From the NCBI GenBank assembly GCA_964618415.1, contig CAZUAT010000070.1, positions 1 to 13,763 of the forward strand: DNA of 13,763 bases, read 5' to 3'. The notes beneath the pieces are model-generated. The model was not told the DNA's origin, made no database searches, and saw only the letters and a program-made list of their open reading frames with translations. Positions 6,088-12,092 of this stretch are shown piece by piece. Position numbers and translations under genes: made by a program. This DNA comes from JACTMI01 sp964618415. Lineage in GTDB: Bacteria; Acidobacteriota; Thermoanaerobaculia; Multivoradales; JAGPDF01. How positions within the stretch are numbered: position 1 is the first letter of the stretch; each line of letters begins with the position of its first letter.

Positions 6088-6657
6088 TTGAGTCAGCTCG
6101 TCGCCAAGGCCACGATTCTCGACCGCGCCGAGATGGCGCGCATCGTGCGCCGTATGGCGGGGGAGATCGTCGAGACCCATCGCGGGGTCGACGGCCTCAT
6201 GCTGGTGGGCATCCGCACCCGCGGGGTGCCGCTCGCCGAGGCGCTGGCCGACGAGATCGAACGCGCCGAGGGGAGCCGGCCGCCGCTCGGCGTGCTCGAC
6301 ATCACCCTCTACCGCGACGACCTGTCGCTGGTGGCGCCCAAGCCGGTGGTGCGCGAGAGCCGCTTTCCGGAGCCGATCGAGGGGCGGTCGCTGGTGCTGT
6401 GCGACGACGTGCTCTACACCGGGCGGACGGTGCGGGCGGCGCTCGACGCGCTGGCCGACTTCGGCCGGCCGCGGGTGGTGCGGCTCGCCGTGCTGATCGA
6501 CCGCGGCTGGCGCGAGCTGCCGATCCACGCCGACTACGTCGGCCGCAAGGTACCGACCTCCGCCCACGAGGTGATCAAAGTCAGCTTCCAGGAGACCGAC
6601 GGCGCGTCGAAGGTGCAGATCCTCGACCGCCCGGCGGAGCCGGGACCGCCGGAGTGA
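6088..6657 (+). CDS. pyrR: Bifunctional PyrR: pyrimidine operon regulator / uracil phosphoribosyltransferase
   Basis: The 189-aa product is a type I phosphoribosyltransferase of the PyrR family. PyrR senses UMP/UTP and binds pyr mRNA; most members also convert uracil and PRPP to UMP. Visible features are the N-terminal AKATILDRAEMARIVRRMAGEIVE, then LVGIRTRGVPLA, DITLYRDDLS, and the PRPP-binding loop VLCDDVLYTGRTVRAAL (about residues 103-119). The C-terminal block is RELPIHADYVGRKVPTS. I place the start at TTG 6088 rather than ATG 6055 because the latter sits in the predicted -10 element and the added residues are not conserved. The gene heads the operon and overlaps pyrB by GTGA. No PyrR-binding consensus hairpin was recognised upstream, so the mode of regulation here is unclear. 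Confidence 0.93.
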   Translation: MSQLVAKATILDRAEMARIVRRMAGEIVETHRGVDGLMLVGIRTRGVPLAEALADEIERAEGSRPPLGVLDITLYRDDLSLVAPKPVVRESRFPEPIEGRSLVLCDDVLYTGRTVRAALDALADFGRPRVVRLAVLIDRGWRELPIHADYVGRKVPTSAHEVIKVSFQETDGASKVQILDRPAEPGPPE

Positions 6658-7595
6658 CCACCGGCGTCTGGACCCGCAAGGACCTGCTCGGCATCGCCGA
6701 GCTCTCCGTCGAGGAGATCGAGCTGCTGCTCGATACCGCCGAGTCGTTCGCGGAAGTGGCGGCCCGGCCGGTCAAGAAGGTGCCGACCCTGCGCGGCAAG
6801 TCGGTGGTCAACCTGTTCTTCGAGCCGTCGACGCGCACCCGCGTCTCGTTCGAGATCGCCGCGCAGCGGCTGTCGGCCGACGTCGTGAACTTCGGCACCG
6901 ACGGCTCGTCGCAGAGCAAAGGCGAGACGCTCGCCGACACGGCGGCCAACATCGCCTCGATGTCGCCCGACTTCGTGATCGTGCGCCACGCGCACGCCGG
7001 CGTCCCGGCGCAGCTGGCGCAACGCCTGCGCTGCGGCGTCGTCAACGCGGGCGACGGCGCGCACGAGCATCCGACCCAGGCGCTGCTCGACGCCCTGACC
7101 ATCCGCCGCCAGAAGGGCCGGATCGCCGGCCTCATCGTCGCCATGGTGGGGGACATCACCCACAGCCGGGTGGTGCGGTCGAACATCCACCTGCTGACCC
7201 GGCTGGGCGCGCGGGTGCGGGTCGCCGGCCCGCGCACCATGGTGCCGCGCGGCATCGAGACGCTCGGCGTGGAGGTCCATCACGCCATCGAGCCGGCGCT
7301 CGAGGGAGCGGACGTGGTCATGATGCTGCGGCTGCAGCTCGAGCGCCAGCGCGCCGTGCTGCTGCCGTCGCTGGCCGAGTACGCCCGCCTGTTCCGCCTC
7401 GACACGGAGCGGCTCGCCGGCGCGGCGCCGGACGCGATCGTGCTGCACCCCGGGCCGATGAACCGCAACGTCGAGATCACCAGCGAGGTGGCCGACGGCC
7501 AGCGCTCGATGATCCTCGAGCAGGTCGGGCACGGCGTCGCGGTGCGCATGGCGGCGCTCTATCTGCTGGCCGGGGCGCGGGAGGCGCGCGCGTGA
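6654..7595 (+). CDS. pyrB: Aspartate carbamoyltransferase catalytic subunit
   Basis: The 313-aa enzyme joins carbamoyl phosphate and aspartate to give N-carbamoyl-aspartate, the second step of UMP synthesis. All key motifs are present: FEPSTRTRVSFE with the carbamoyl-phosphate loop S59-T-R-T-R63, QSKGET with Lys89, HPTQALLD at 139-146, MVGDITHSRVVRSN, and HPGPMNRNVEI from His265. The length is that of the normal catalytic chain. The GTG start overlaps the pyrR stop codon (GTGA), implying translational coupling. No pyrI regulatory gene is present. Instead pyrC follows by another GTGA overlap, as in bacteria where aspartate carbamoyltransferase forms a complex with class I dihydroorotase. Confidence 0.98.
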   Translation: MTTGVWTRKDLLGIAELSVEEIELLLDTAESFAEVAARPVKKVPTLRGKSVVNLFFEPSTRTRVSFEIAAQRLSADVVNFGTDGSSQSKGETLADTAANIASMSPDFVIVRHAHAGVPAQLAQRLRCGVVNAGDGAHEHPTQALLDALTIRRQKGRIAGLIVAMVGDITHSRVVRSNIHLLTRLGARVRVAGPRTMVPRGIETLGVEVHHAIEPALEGADVVMMLRLQLERQRAVLLPSLAEYARLFRLDTERLAGAAPDAIVLHPGPMNRNVEITSEVADGQRSMILEQVGHGVAVRMAALYLLAGAREARA

Positions 7596-8881
7596 AACCG
7601 CTGCTCATCCACGGCGGGCGGCTGGTCGACCCGTCGCAGGGGCTCGACGGGCGGTTCGATCTGCTGCTCGAGGACGGCCGCGTGTCGCGGCTCGCCGAGC
7701 GGATCGATCCGCCGGCGGATGCCGACCGCTTCGATGCCGCCGGGCGCGTCGTCGCGCCTGGCCTGATCGACATCCACGTCCATCTGCGCGAGCCCGGGCA
7801 GACCGCCAAGGAGTCGATCGACACCGGCACCGCGTCGGCGGTGGCGGGCGGCTTTGCCGCGGTCGCCTGCATGGCCAACACGACGCCGGTCAACGACTCG
7901 GCGCTGGTGACCGGCGCCATCCTCGCCGCTGCGCAGCGCGCCGACCGGTGCCGCGTCTATCCGATCGGGGCGATCTCGCGCGGCCTCGAGGGGCGGGAGC
8001 TGGCGCCGTTCGGCGAGCTGGTAGCGGCCGGCTGCCGCGCCGTGTCGGACGACGGTCGCCCGGTGATGAGCGCCGAGCTGATGCGCCGCGCCCTCGAGTA
8101 CTCGCAGCACTTCGGCATCCCGATCATCCAGCACGCCCAGGATCTCGACCTGTCGGGCGACGGCGTGATGCACGAGGGGGTGGCGTCGGCCTGCTGCGGG
8201 ATGCCGGGCATTCCCGGGGTGGCCGAGGACGTGATGGTGGCGCGCGACCTCGTCCTGCTCTCCGAGTACGGCGGCCGCTACCACGTCGCCCACCTGTCGA
8301 CGGCACGCAGCCTGGCGCTGGTGCGCGAAGCCCGCGCGCGCGGCCTGGCGGTGACCTGCGAAGTGACGCCGCACCATCTCCTGCTCACCGACCGGGCGGT
8401 GCTCGACGCCGGCCTGGCCGCCGACTGGAAGATGCAGCCGCCGCTGCGCTCGCAGCACGACACCGCCGCGCTGCTCGAAGGGCTGGTCGACGGCACGATC
8501 GACGCGATCGCCACGGATCATGCCCCGCACACGCCGGACGAGAAGGCGCTGGAGTTCCAGGCCGCCCCGTTCGGCGTCGTCGGCCTCGAGACGTCGCTGG
8601 CGCTCGGCCTCGACCGGCTGGTCGGCGGCGGCGTCCTGCCGCTCGCGCGGCTGATCGAGCTGATGTCGACCGGACCGGCCCGCGCGCTCGGACTGCCCGG
8701 CGGAACGCTTGTCGCCGGCGCGCCGGGCGACGTGACGGTCATCGACCTCGAGCGGGAGATCGACGTCGCAGCGGCCCGCTTCGCGTCGCGCGGCCGCAAC
8801 ACGCCGTTCGAGGGCTGGCGCCTGCGCGGCGGCGCCGTGGCGACGGTGGTCGGCGGCCGGCTGGTCTGGCAGGCCGACTGA
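7592..8881 (+). CDS. pyrC: Dihydroorotase, class I
   Basis: The 429-aa zinc amidohydrolase cyclises carbamoyl-aspartate to dihydroorotate, the third step of UMP synthesis. The metal and substrate motifs are complete: HVHLREPGQ (His62, His64), ANTTPVND (95-102), SDDGRPV with Asp153, IIQHAQD (His181), AHLST (His234) and ATDHAPHTPDEK (Asp309). Asp153 stands where class I enzymes such as the Aquifex one use an aspartate instead of a carboxylated lysine. This therefore looks like an active enzyme and not a degenerate PyrC-like pseudo-subunit. The GTG start overlaps the pyrB stop and has GGGAGG 7 bases upstream. Class I dihydroorotases often depend on PyrB for activity, and the tight pyrB-pyrC coupling fits that. 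Confidence 0.97.
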   Translation: MKPLLIHGGRLVDPSQGLDGRFDLLLEDGRVSRLAERIDPPADADRFDAAGRVVAPGLIDIHVHLREPGQTAKESIDTGTASAVAGGFAAVACMANTTPVNDSALVTGAILAAAQRADRCRVYPIGAISRGLEGRELAPFGELVAAGCRAVSDDGRPVMSAELMRRALEYSQHFGIPIIQHAQDLDLSGDGVMHEGVASACCGMPGIPGVAEDVMVARDLVLLSEYGGRYHVAHLSTARSLALVREARARGLAVTCEVTPHHLLLTDRAVLDAGLAADWKMQPPLRSQHDTAALLEGLVDGTIDAIATDHAPHTPDEKALEFQAAPFGVVGLETSLALGLDRLVGGGVLPLARLIELMSTGPARALGLPGGTLVAGAPGDVTVIDLEREIDVAAARFASRGRNTPFEGWRLRGGAVATVVGGRLVWQAD

Positions 8882-8882
8882 C

Positions 8883-9743
8883 GTGTCGACTCCGAGCCCC
8901 GAAGTGAGCGGCTCGCCGAGTCCGGAGGCGCTCCGCGACGCCGCGATCGAAGCGGCGCGGGCGGGGGCCGAAGTGCTGCGGCGCTGGTTCCGCGACGGTC
9001 GCCTCGAGGTCGGAACGAAGGGCGCCAACGACTTCGTGACCCAGGCCGACCGGGAGAGCGAAGCGGCGGTCGTGCGGGTCCTGCTCGATCGTTTTCCCGA
9101 TCACCGGATCCTGGCCGAAGAGGGAACGGTGCACCGCGGCGCCTCGGCGCCGTTCGAATGGGTCATCGACCCGCTCGACGGCACCACCAACTTCCTGCAG
9201 GGGCTGCCGGTCTGGGCGGTGTCGATCGCCTGCCGGCGCGGCGACGAGCTGCTCGCCGGCGTCGTCTACGACCCGCCCGGGGACAACCTGTTCGCCGCCG
9301 CGCGCGGCGCCGGGGCGACCCGCAACGGACAGCCGATCCGCGTCTCGGCGCGGCCGACGCTCGACGGCGCGTTTCTCGCCACCGGCTATCCGTTCCGGGC
9401 CCGCGGCGCGCTCGAGCTCTACCTCGATCTGTTCCGCGCCGCGTTCGAGCGCGCCCGCGCCGTGCGGCGGTGCGGCGCCGCGGCGCTCGACCTGGCGTGG
9501 ACGGCGGCGGGCGTCTACGACGGCTTCTTCGAGTTGCGCCTGTCGCCGTGGGACATCGCCGCCGGCGCGCTGCTGGTGCGCGAAGCGGGCGGCGGGCTCG
9601 CGGACATGGAGGGCGGCTCGGCCTGGATGGCCTCCGGCAACGTGCTGGCAGGCACACCGGGAGTCCTGGCCGGCCTCGTCGAGGCGGCGCGCGCCTGCGG
9701 CATCGACGAGGCGCGCATCGACGCGCTGGTGCCGCGCGGCTGA
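8883..9743 (+). CDS. Inositol monophosphatase family protein (SuhB/IMPase-like)
   Basis: This 286-aa Mg2+-dependent, lithium-sensitive-type phosphatase has the IMPase metal ligands in order: AEEG (Glu79), DPLDGTTNF (Asp96, Asp99) and SPWDIAAG (Asp224). Likely substrates are inositol-1-phosphate or related sugar phosphates. Relatives include SuhB, also a ribosomal-RNA antitermination partner, and histidinol-phosphate phosphatase HisN, so the substrate is not fixed by sequence. The GTG start lies one base after the pyrC stop, clearly in the same transcript. An in-frame GTG at 8904 is an alternative, because the first residues (STPSPEVSGSPSPE) are low-complexity and unconserved. A role in pyrimidine synthesis is not implied; the linkage may be only operonic. 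Confidence 0.9.
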   Translation: MSTPSPEVSGSPSPEALRDAAIEAARAGAEVLRRWFRDGRLEVGTKGANDFVTQADRESEAAVVRVLLDRFPDHRILAEEGTVHRGASAPFEWVIDPLDGTTNFLQGLPVWAVSIACRRGDELLAGVVYDPPGDNLFAAARGAGATRNGQPIRVSARPTLDGAFLATGYPFRARGALELYLDLFRAAFERARAVRRCGAAALDLAWTAAGVYDGFFELRLSPWDIAAGALLVREAGGGLADMEGGSAWMASGNVLAGTPGVLAGLVEAARACGIDEARIDALVPRG

Positions 9744-9773
9744 GCGCATCGCCGCTGGTAGGCTGATCCCGGC

Positions 9774-10802
9774 ATGACGGGTGATCGTCCCCCTTCCGTC
9801 GAGCTGCGGATCGAGTCCGATTCGGGCCAGAGCAGTCGCTCCATCCCCCTGAGCCGAACCGCGCGCGCGATTCTGGCGGTGACCGGCCTGGTCGTGCTGG
9901 CGGTCGTGCTGACGACCGCAGCCGTGCTGCCGAGCGCGCTCTCGGCGATGCGCGCGGCGCGCGAGCACGACCTGCAGCTCGATCGTCGGGTCCAGCTCGG
10001 CAACCGCCTGCGGGCCCTGGTCGGCGAGCTGAGCTCGCTCGAGGTGCCGGTGCGCAGTCTCGAACAGCGAATCCGGCGGGGCGGAAGGATCTACGACGTG
10101 CCGGTCGCGCCGCCCGTCGACTCCGAGCTGAATCCTGTCGAAACGGTCGGCGGCGAATCGCTCTTCGCCAGCACCATCGCCCACGGTGATCGCATGGCGG
10201 GCGACCTGACCGCTCGGCTGGATCGCGTCGAGTCCGACCTGGCACGGCTGCTCGAATGGGAGCAGGCTCATCCGCGCGAGCTGGCGGCGCTGCCGCTCGG
10301 ACGTCCCTACGGCGGCGAACTCGCGGTGCCGGTGCAGGGGTTCGGCCCGCGGCGGGCGGTGGTCGGCGGCACCGAGCTGGAGTTCCACACCGGGGTCGAC
10401 GTGGCGCTGCCGGCGGGCACTCCGATCGTCGCTCCCGCGGCGGGCACGGTGCTGTGGGCCGGCGAGGCGCCGACGGGGGCGGGGCCGGAATGGTGGCGGC
10501 TGGGCCGCATCGTCGTCGTCCGCCACGACGAGTTCTGGCTGACGCTCTACGGGCACTGCGGCACGCTGCGGGTCGGACGGGGCCAGCGGGTGCGCGCCGG
10601 CGATCTGCTCGGCACTGTCGGCGCGACCGGCTGGGCCCCGGCGCCGCAGCTGCACTTCGAGACCCGGCGGCGCACGGGCGGGGGCGAGTGGCAGGCGGTG
10701 GATGCCGCGCTGCTGCTCGGCACGGGCGGCACGGAAGGCGCGTCCGCGACGGTGAGCGGCGGGCTGCACCCGCCGCCGCTGCCGCGCGCCTTCACCCGCT
10801 GA
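9774..10802 (+). CDS. Membrane-anchored M23/LytM-domain protein with altered active site
   Basis: The 342-aa protein has a short cytoplasmic N-terminus, one membrane segment (about residues 31-53), a helical, probably coiled-coil stretch (about 58-100), and a C-terminal LytM domain (about 185-315). LytM/M23 domains are zinc endopeptidases that cut peptidoglycan cross-links in the periplasm. The zinc ligands are present: His205 and Asp209 in FHTGVD, and His294 in QLHFE. His261 of YGHCG is also kept. The normally invariant first His of the HxH motif is Gln292 (codon CAG at 10647). That loss usually impairs catalysis, so the protein may be a weak enzyme or an EnvC/NlpD-like activator. It starts 30 bases after the phosphatase gene; TAGGCT (9759-9764) upstream might be a weak extra -10. 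Confidence 0.9.
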   Translation: MTGDRPPSVELRIESDSGQSSRSIPLSRTARAILAVTGLVVLAVVLTTAAVLPSALSAMRAAREHDLQLDRRVQLGNRLRALVGELSSLEVPVRSLEQRIRRGGRIYDVPVAPPVDSELNPVETVGGESLFASTIAHGDRMAGDLTARLDRVESDLARLLEWEQAHPRELAALPLGRPYGGELAVPVQGFGPRRAVVGGTELEFHTGVDVALPAGTPIVAPAAGTVLWAGEAPTGAGPEWWRLGRIVVVRHDEFWLTLYGHCGTLRVGRGQRVRAGDLLGTVGATGWAPAPQLHFETRRRTGGGEWQAVDAALLLGTGGTEGASATVSGGLHPPPLPRAFTR

Positions 10803-10905
10803 GTCGCAGCCCGCCGCGGCAGCGCGCGGTCTCGGATACAATCGATGCCCCGCCACCGGCGCAGGCGCTGCAGGTTGCGCCGCCGTTCCTCTGGAGAAGC
10901 TCACG
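10803..10905 (+). promoter_or_regulatory. Promoter/leader region of the bacilliredoxin gene
   Basis: TACAAT (10837-10842) is a 5-of-6 match to the -10 consensus and stands out in this GC-rich gap, but no good -35 is found 16-18 bases upstream. Transcription would begin near 10849, giving a leader of about 57 bases that ends with GGAG 9 bases before the ATG. It may make the bacilliredoxin gene independent of the pyr operon. Confidence 0.35.
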
Positions 10906-11349
10906 ATGGCCTACAGTCCCCTGATGATCCGCCCGATGCGCGAGGAGCTGCTCGCGGTCGGGTTCGAAGAGCTCACTACCGTTGCCGACGTCGAGAAGTT
11001 CCTGGACGACCAGCAGGGCACGGCCCTGCTGGTGATCAACTCGGTCTGCGGCTGCGCCGCCGGCATGGCCCGCCCGGGCGTGCGTCTGGCGCTGCAGGAG
11101 GCCCCGCGGCCGGATCGGCTGGTCACGGTCTTCGCCGGACACGACGTGGAGGCCACGGCACGCGCGCGTGCCGCATTCCCGCACATCCCGCCCTCCTCGC
11201 CGTCGATGGCGCTGTTCAAGGACGGCGAACTGGTCTGGTTCCTGCCGCGCCACCGGATCGAAGGGCGCGACGCCCTGGCGGTCGCCGCCGACCTGCGCAG
11301 CGCCTTCGCCGAGCACTGCCCGGCCCCGGACGCCGTCCACCAGGCCTGA
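10906..11349 (+). CDS. BrxA/BrxB family bacilliredoxin (DUF1094, YphP/YqiW-like)
   Basis: The 147-aa protein is colinear with Bacillus BrxA/BrxB (about 144 aa). It starts with the family's MxYSPLMIRPMREEL and carries the CGC redox motif in NSVCGCAAGMARPG (about residues 46-59). A thioredoxin-like core follows, with VFAGHDVEATARAR and PPSSPSMALFKDGELVWFLPRHRIEGRD. In Bacillus these proteins remove bacillithiol from S-bacillithiolated cytosolic proteins after oxidative stress. Presence here suggests the organism makes bacillithiol or a related thiol, but the biosynthetic genes (bshA-C) are not in the window. The ATG has GGAG 9 bases upstream. It is followed after 8 bases by a small unknown gene, probably in one operon. 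Confidence 0.93.
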   Translation: MAYSPLMIRPMREELLAVGFEELTTVADVEKFLDDQQGTALLVINSVCGCAAGMARPGVRLALQEAPRPDRLVTVFAGHDVEATARARAAFPHIPPSSPSMALFKDGELVWFLPRHRIEGRDALAVAADLRSAFAEHCPAPDAVHQA

Positions 11350-11357
11350 GCGGCGGC

Positions 11358-11636
11358 GTGCGGACGTTTCCCGAACACCATTCGAAGCACGAACTGCACG
11401 GCATCACCGTGGTCGTCGAGACCGGCGGTGAAGAGACCTGGATCGGGCGCTGTGACGACATCGTGGACGCCGGAGTCATCCTGCGCGACGCGGACGTCTG
11501 GCGGGCCGGCGAGTCGGAGGGCGCCCTGGCCGACTGGCTGGGGCGTGCCGATCGGTTCGGCGTCTGGCCGAACCACCGACGGGTCTTGATTCCGACGGCA
11601 CGGGTGACCGGCGTGCGCCGGCTGGCGACGGATTGA
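11358..11636 (+). CDS. Conserved-looking small protein of unknown function (92 aa)
   Basis: I do not recognise a named family. The predicted product is soluble and acidic and begins MRTFPEHHSKHELHG, a His-rich opening. A beta-rich stretch follows, ITVVVETGGEETWIGRCDDIVDAGVILRDADVW (about residues 16-48). Near the end are RFGVWPNHRRVLIPTARVTGVRRL, a pattern suggesting an RNA- or nucleic-acid-like small barrel; that suggestion is speculative. Support for its reality comes from tight packing: its GTG lies 8 bases after the bacilliredoxin stop, and its TGA overlaps the TTG of the DUF423 gene. Base composition and codon use match the neighbours. The ribosome binding site is weak. Other in-frame starts are possible, but the overlap at the 3' end fixes the frame. 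Confidence 0.75.
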   Translation: MRTFPEHHSKHELHGITVVVETGGEETWIGRCDDIVDAGVILRDADVWRAGESEGALADWLGRADRFGVWPNHRRVLIPTARVTGVRRLATD

Positions 11637-12013
11637 GCCGGTCGGGCGCGCGCCTCGCCGCCATCGCGGCGTTGACGCTGGCCGCCGCGGTCGGCGCGGG
11701 CGCCTTCGGCGCCCATGCGCTGAGCGACCGGCTGGAAGCGCGCGAGCTGACGCTCTGGGAGACCGGGGCGCGGTACCTGGCATACGCGGGCCTGGCCGGC
11801 CTGGCGATGGCCGCGCGGACGACGGCGAGTCGCGCGGCGGCGGTCGGGACGATGGGCGTGCTTGCCGGCGGTGCGCTGTTCGCTGCGACGCTGTTCGGAC
11901 TCGCCCTCGGCGGGCCGCGCTGGTTCGGCGCGGTGACGCCGATGGGCGGGCTGCTGATGATCGCCGGGCTGGTCACGTTCGCAACAGGGCTCTGGCGCAC
12001 TCGCGCCGGGTGA
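11633..12013 (+). CDS. DUF423 family membrane protein (YgdD-like)
   Basis: The 126-aa protein is almost entirely hydrophobic with about four membrane segments (roughly residues 7-27, 46-62, 68-93 and 100-120). The first contains GAFGAHAL, the hallmark of DUF423 proteins, and the third and fourth carry LFAATLFGLAL and WFGAVTPMGGLLMIAGL, which match the family's typical S-x-Y and P-x-G-G-x-x-x-I-x-G pattern. The molecular function of DUF423 is unknown. The TTG start overlaps the stop codon of the 92-aa gene (TTGA), so translation is probably coupled. It is likely the last gene of the bacilliredoxin transcript. Confidence 0.88.
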   Translation: MSRSGARLAAIAALTLAAAVGAGAFGAHALSDRLEARELTLWETGARYLAYAGLAGLAMAARTTASRAAAVGTMGVLAGGALFAATLFGLALGGPRWFGAVTPMGGLLMIAGLVTFATGLWRTRAG

Positions 12014-12034
12014 GGTCCGAGAGAGCGCCGGACC
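12014..12034 (+). terminator. Weak 6-bp hairpin after the DUF423 gene
   Basis: GGTCCG (12014-12019) and CGGACC (12029-12034) can pair around a 9-base loop directly after the stop codon. The stem is short and no T-tract follows, so termination here is uncertain. pruA begins 59 bases later with a good GGAG ribosome binding site and may be read through. Confidence 0.25.
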
Positions 12035-12092
12035 CGCGGCCCGGGACCGGCAAGCCGAGAGACTGCGAGAGCAGGACGCGAGGAGAGATTCG

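Noticed and set aside
8739..10904. Long minus-strand open frame opposite pyrC, the phosphatase and the LytM gene
   Set aside because: A GC-driven shadow; the plus strand encodes three well-recognised families with intact motifs, apart from the single noted substitution in the LytM gene.
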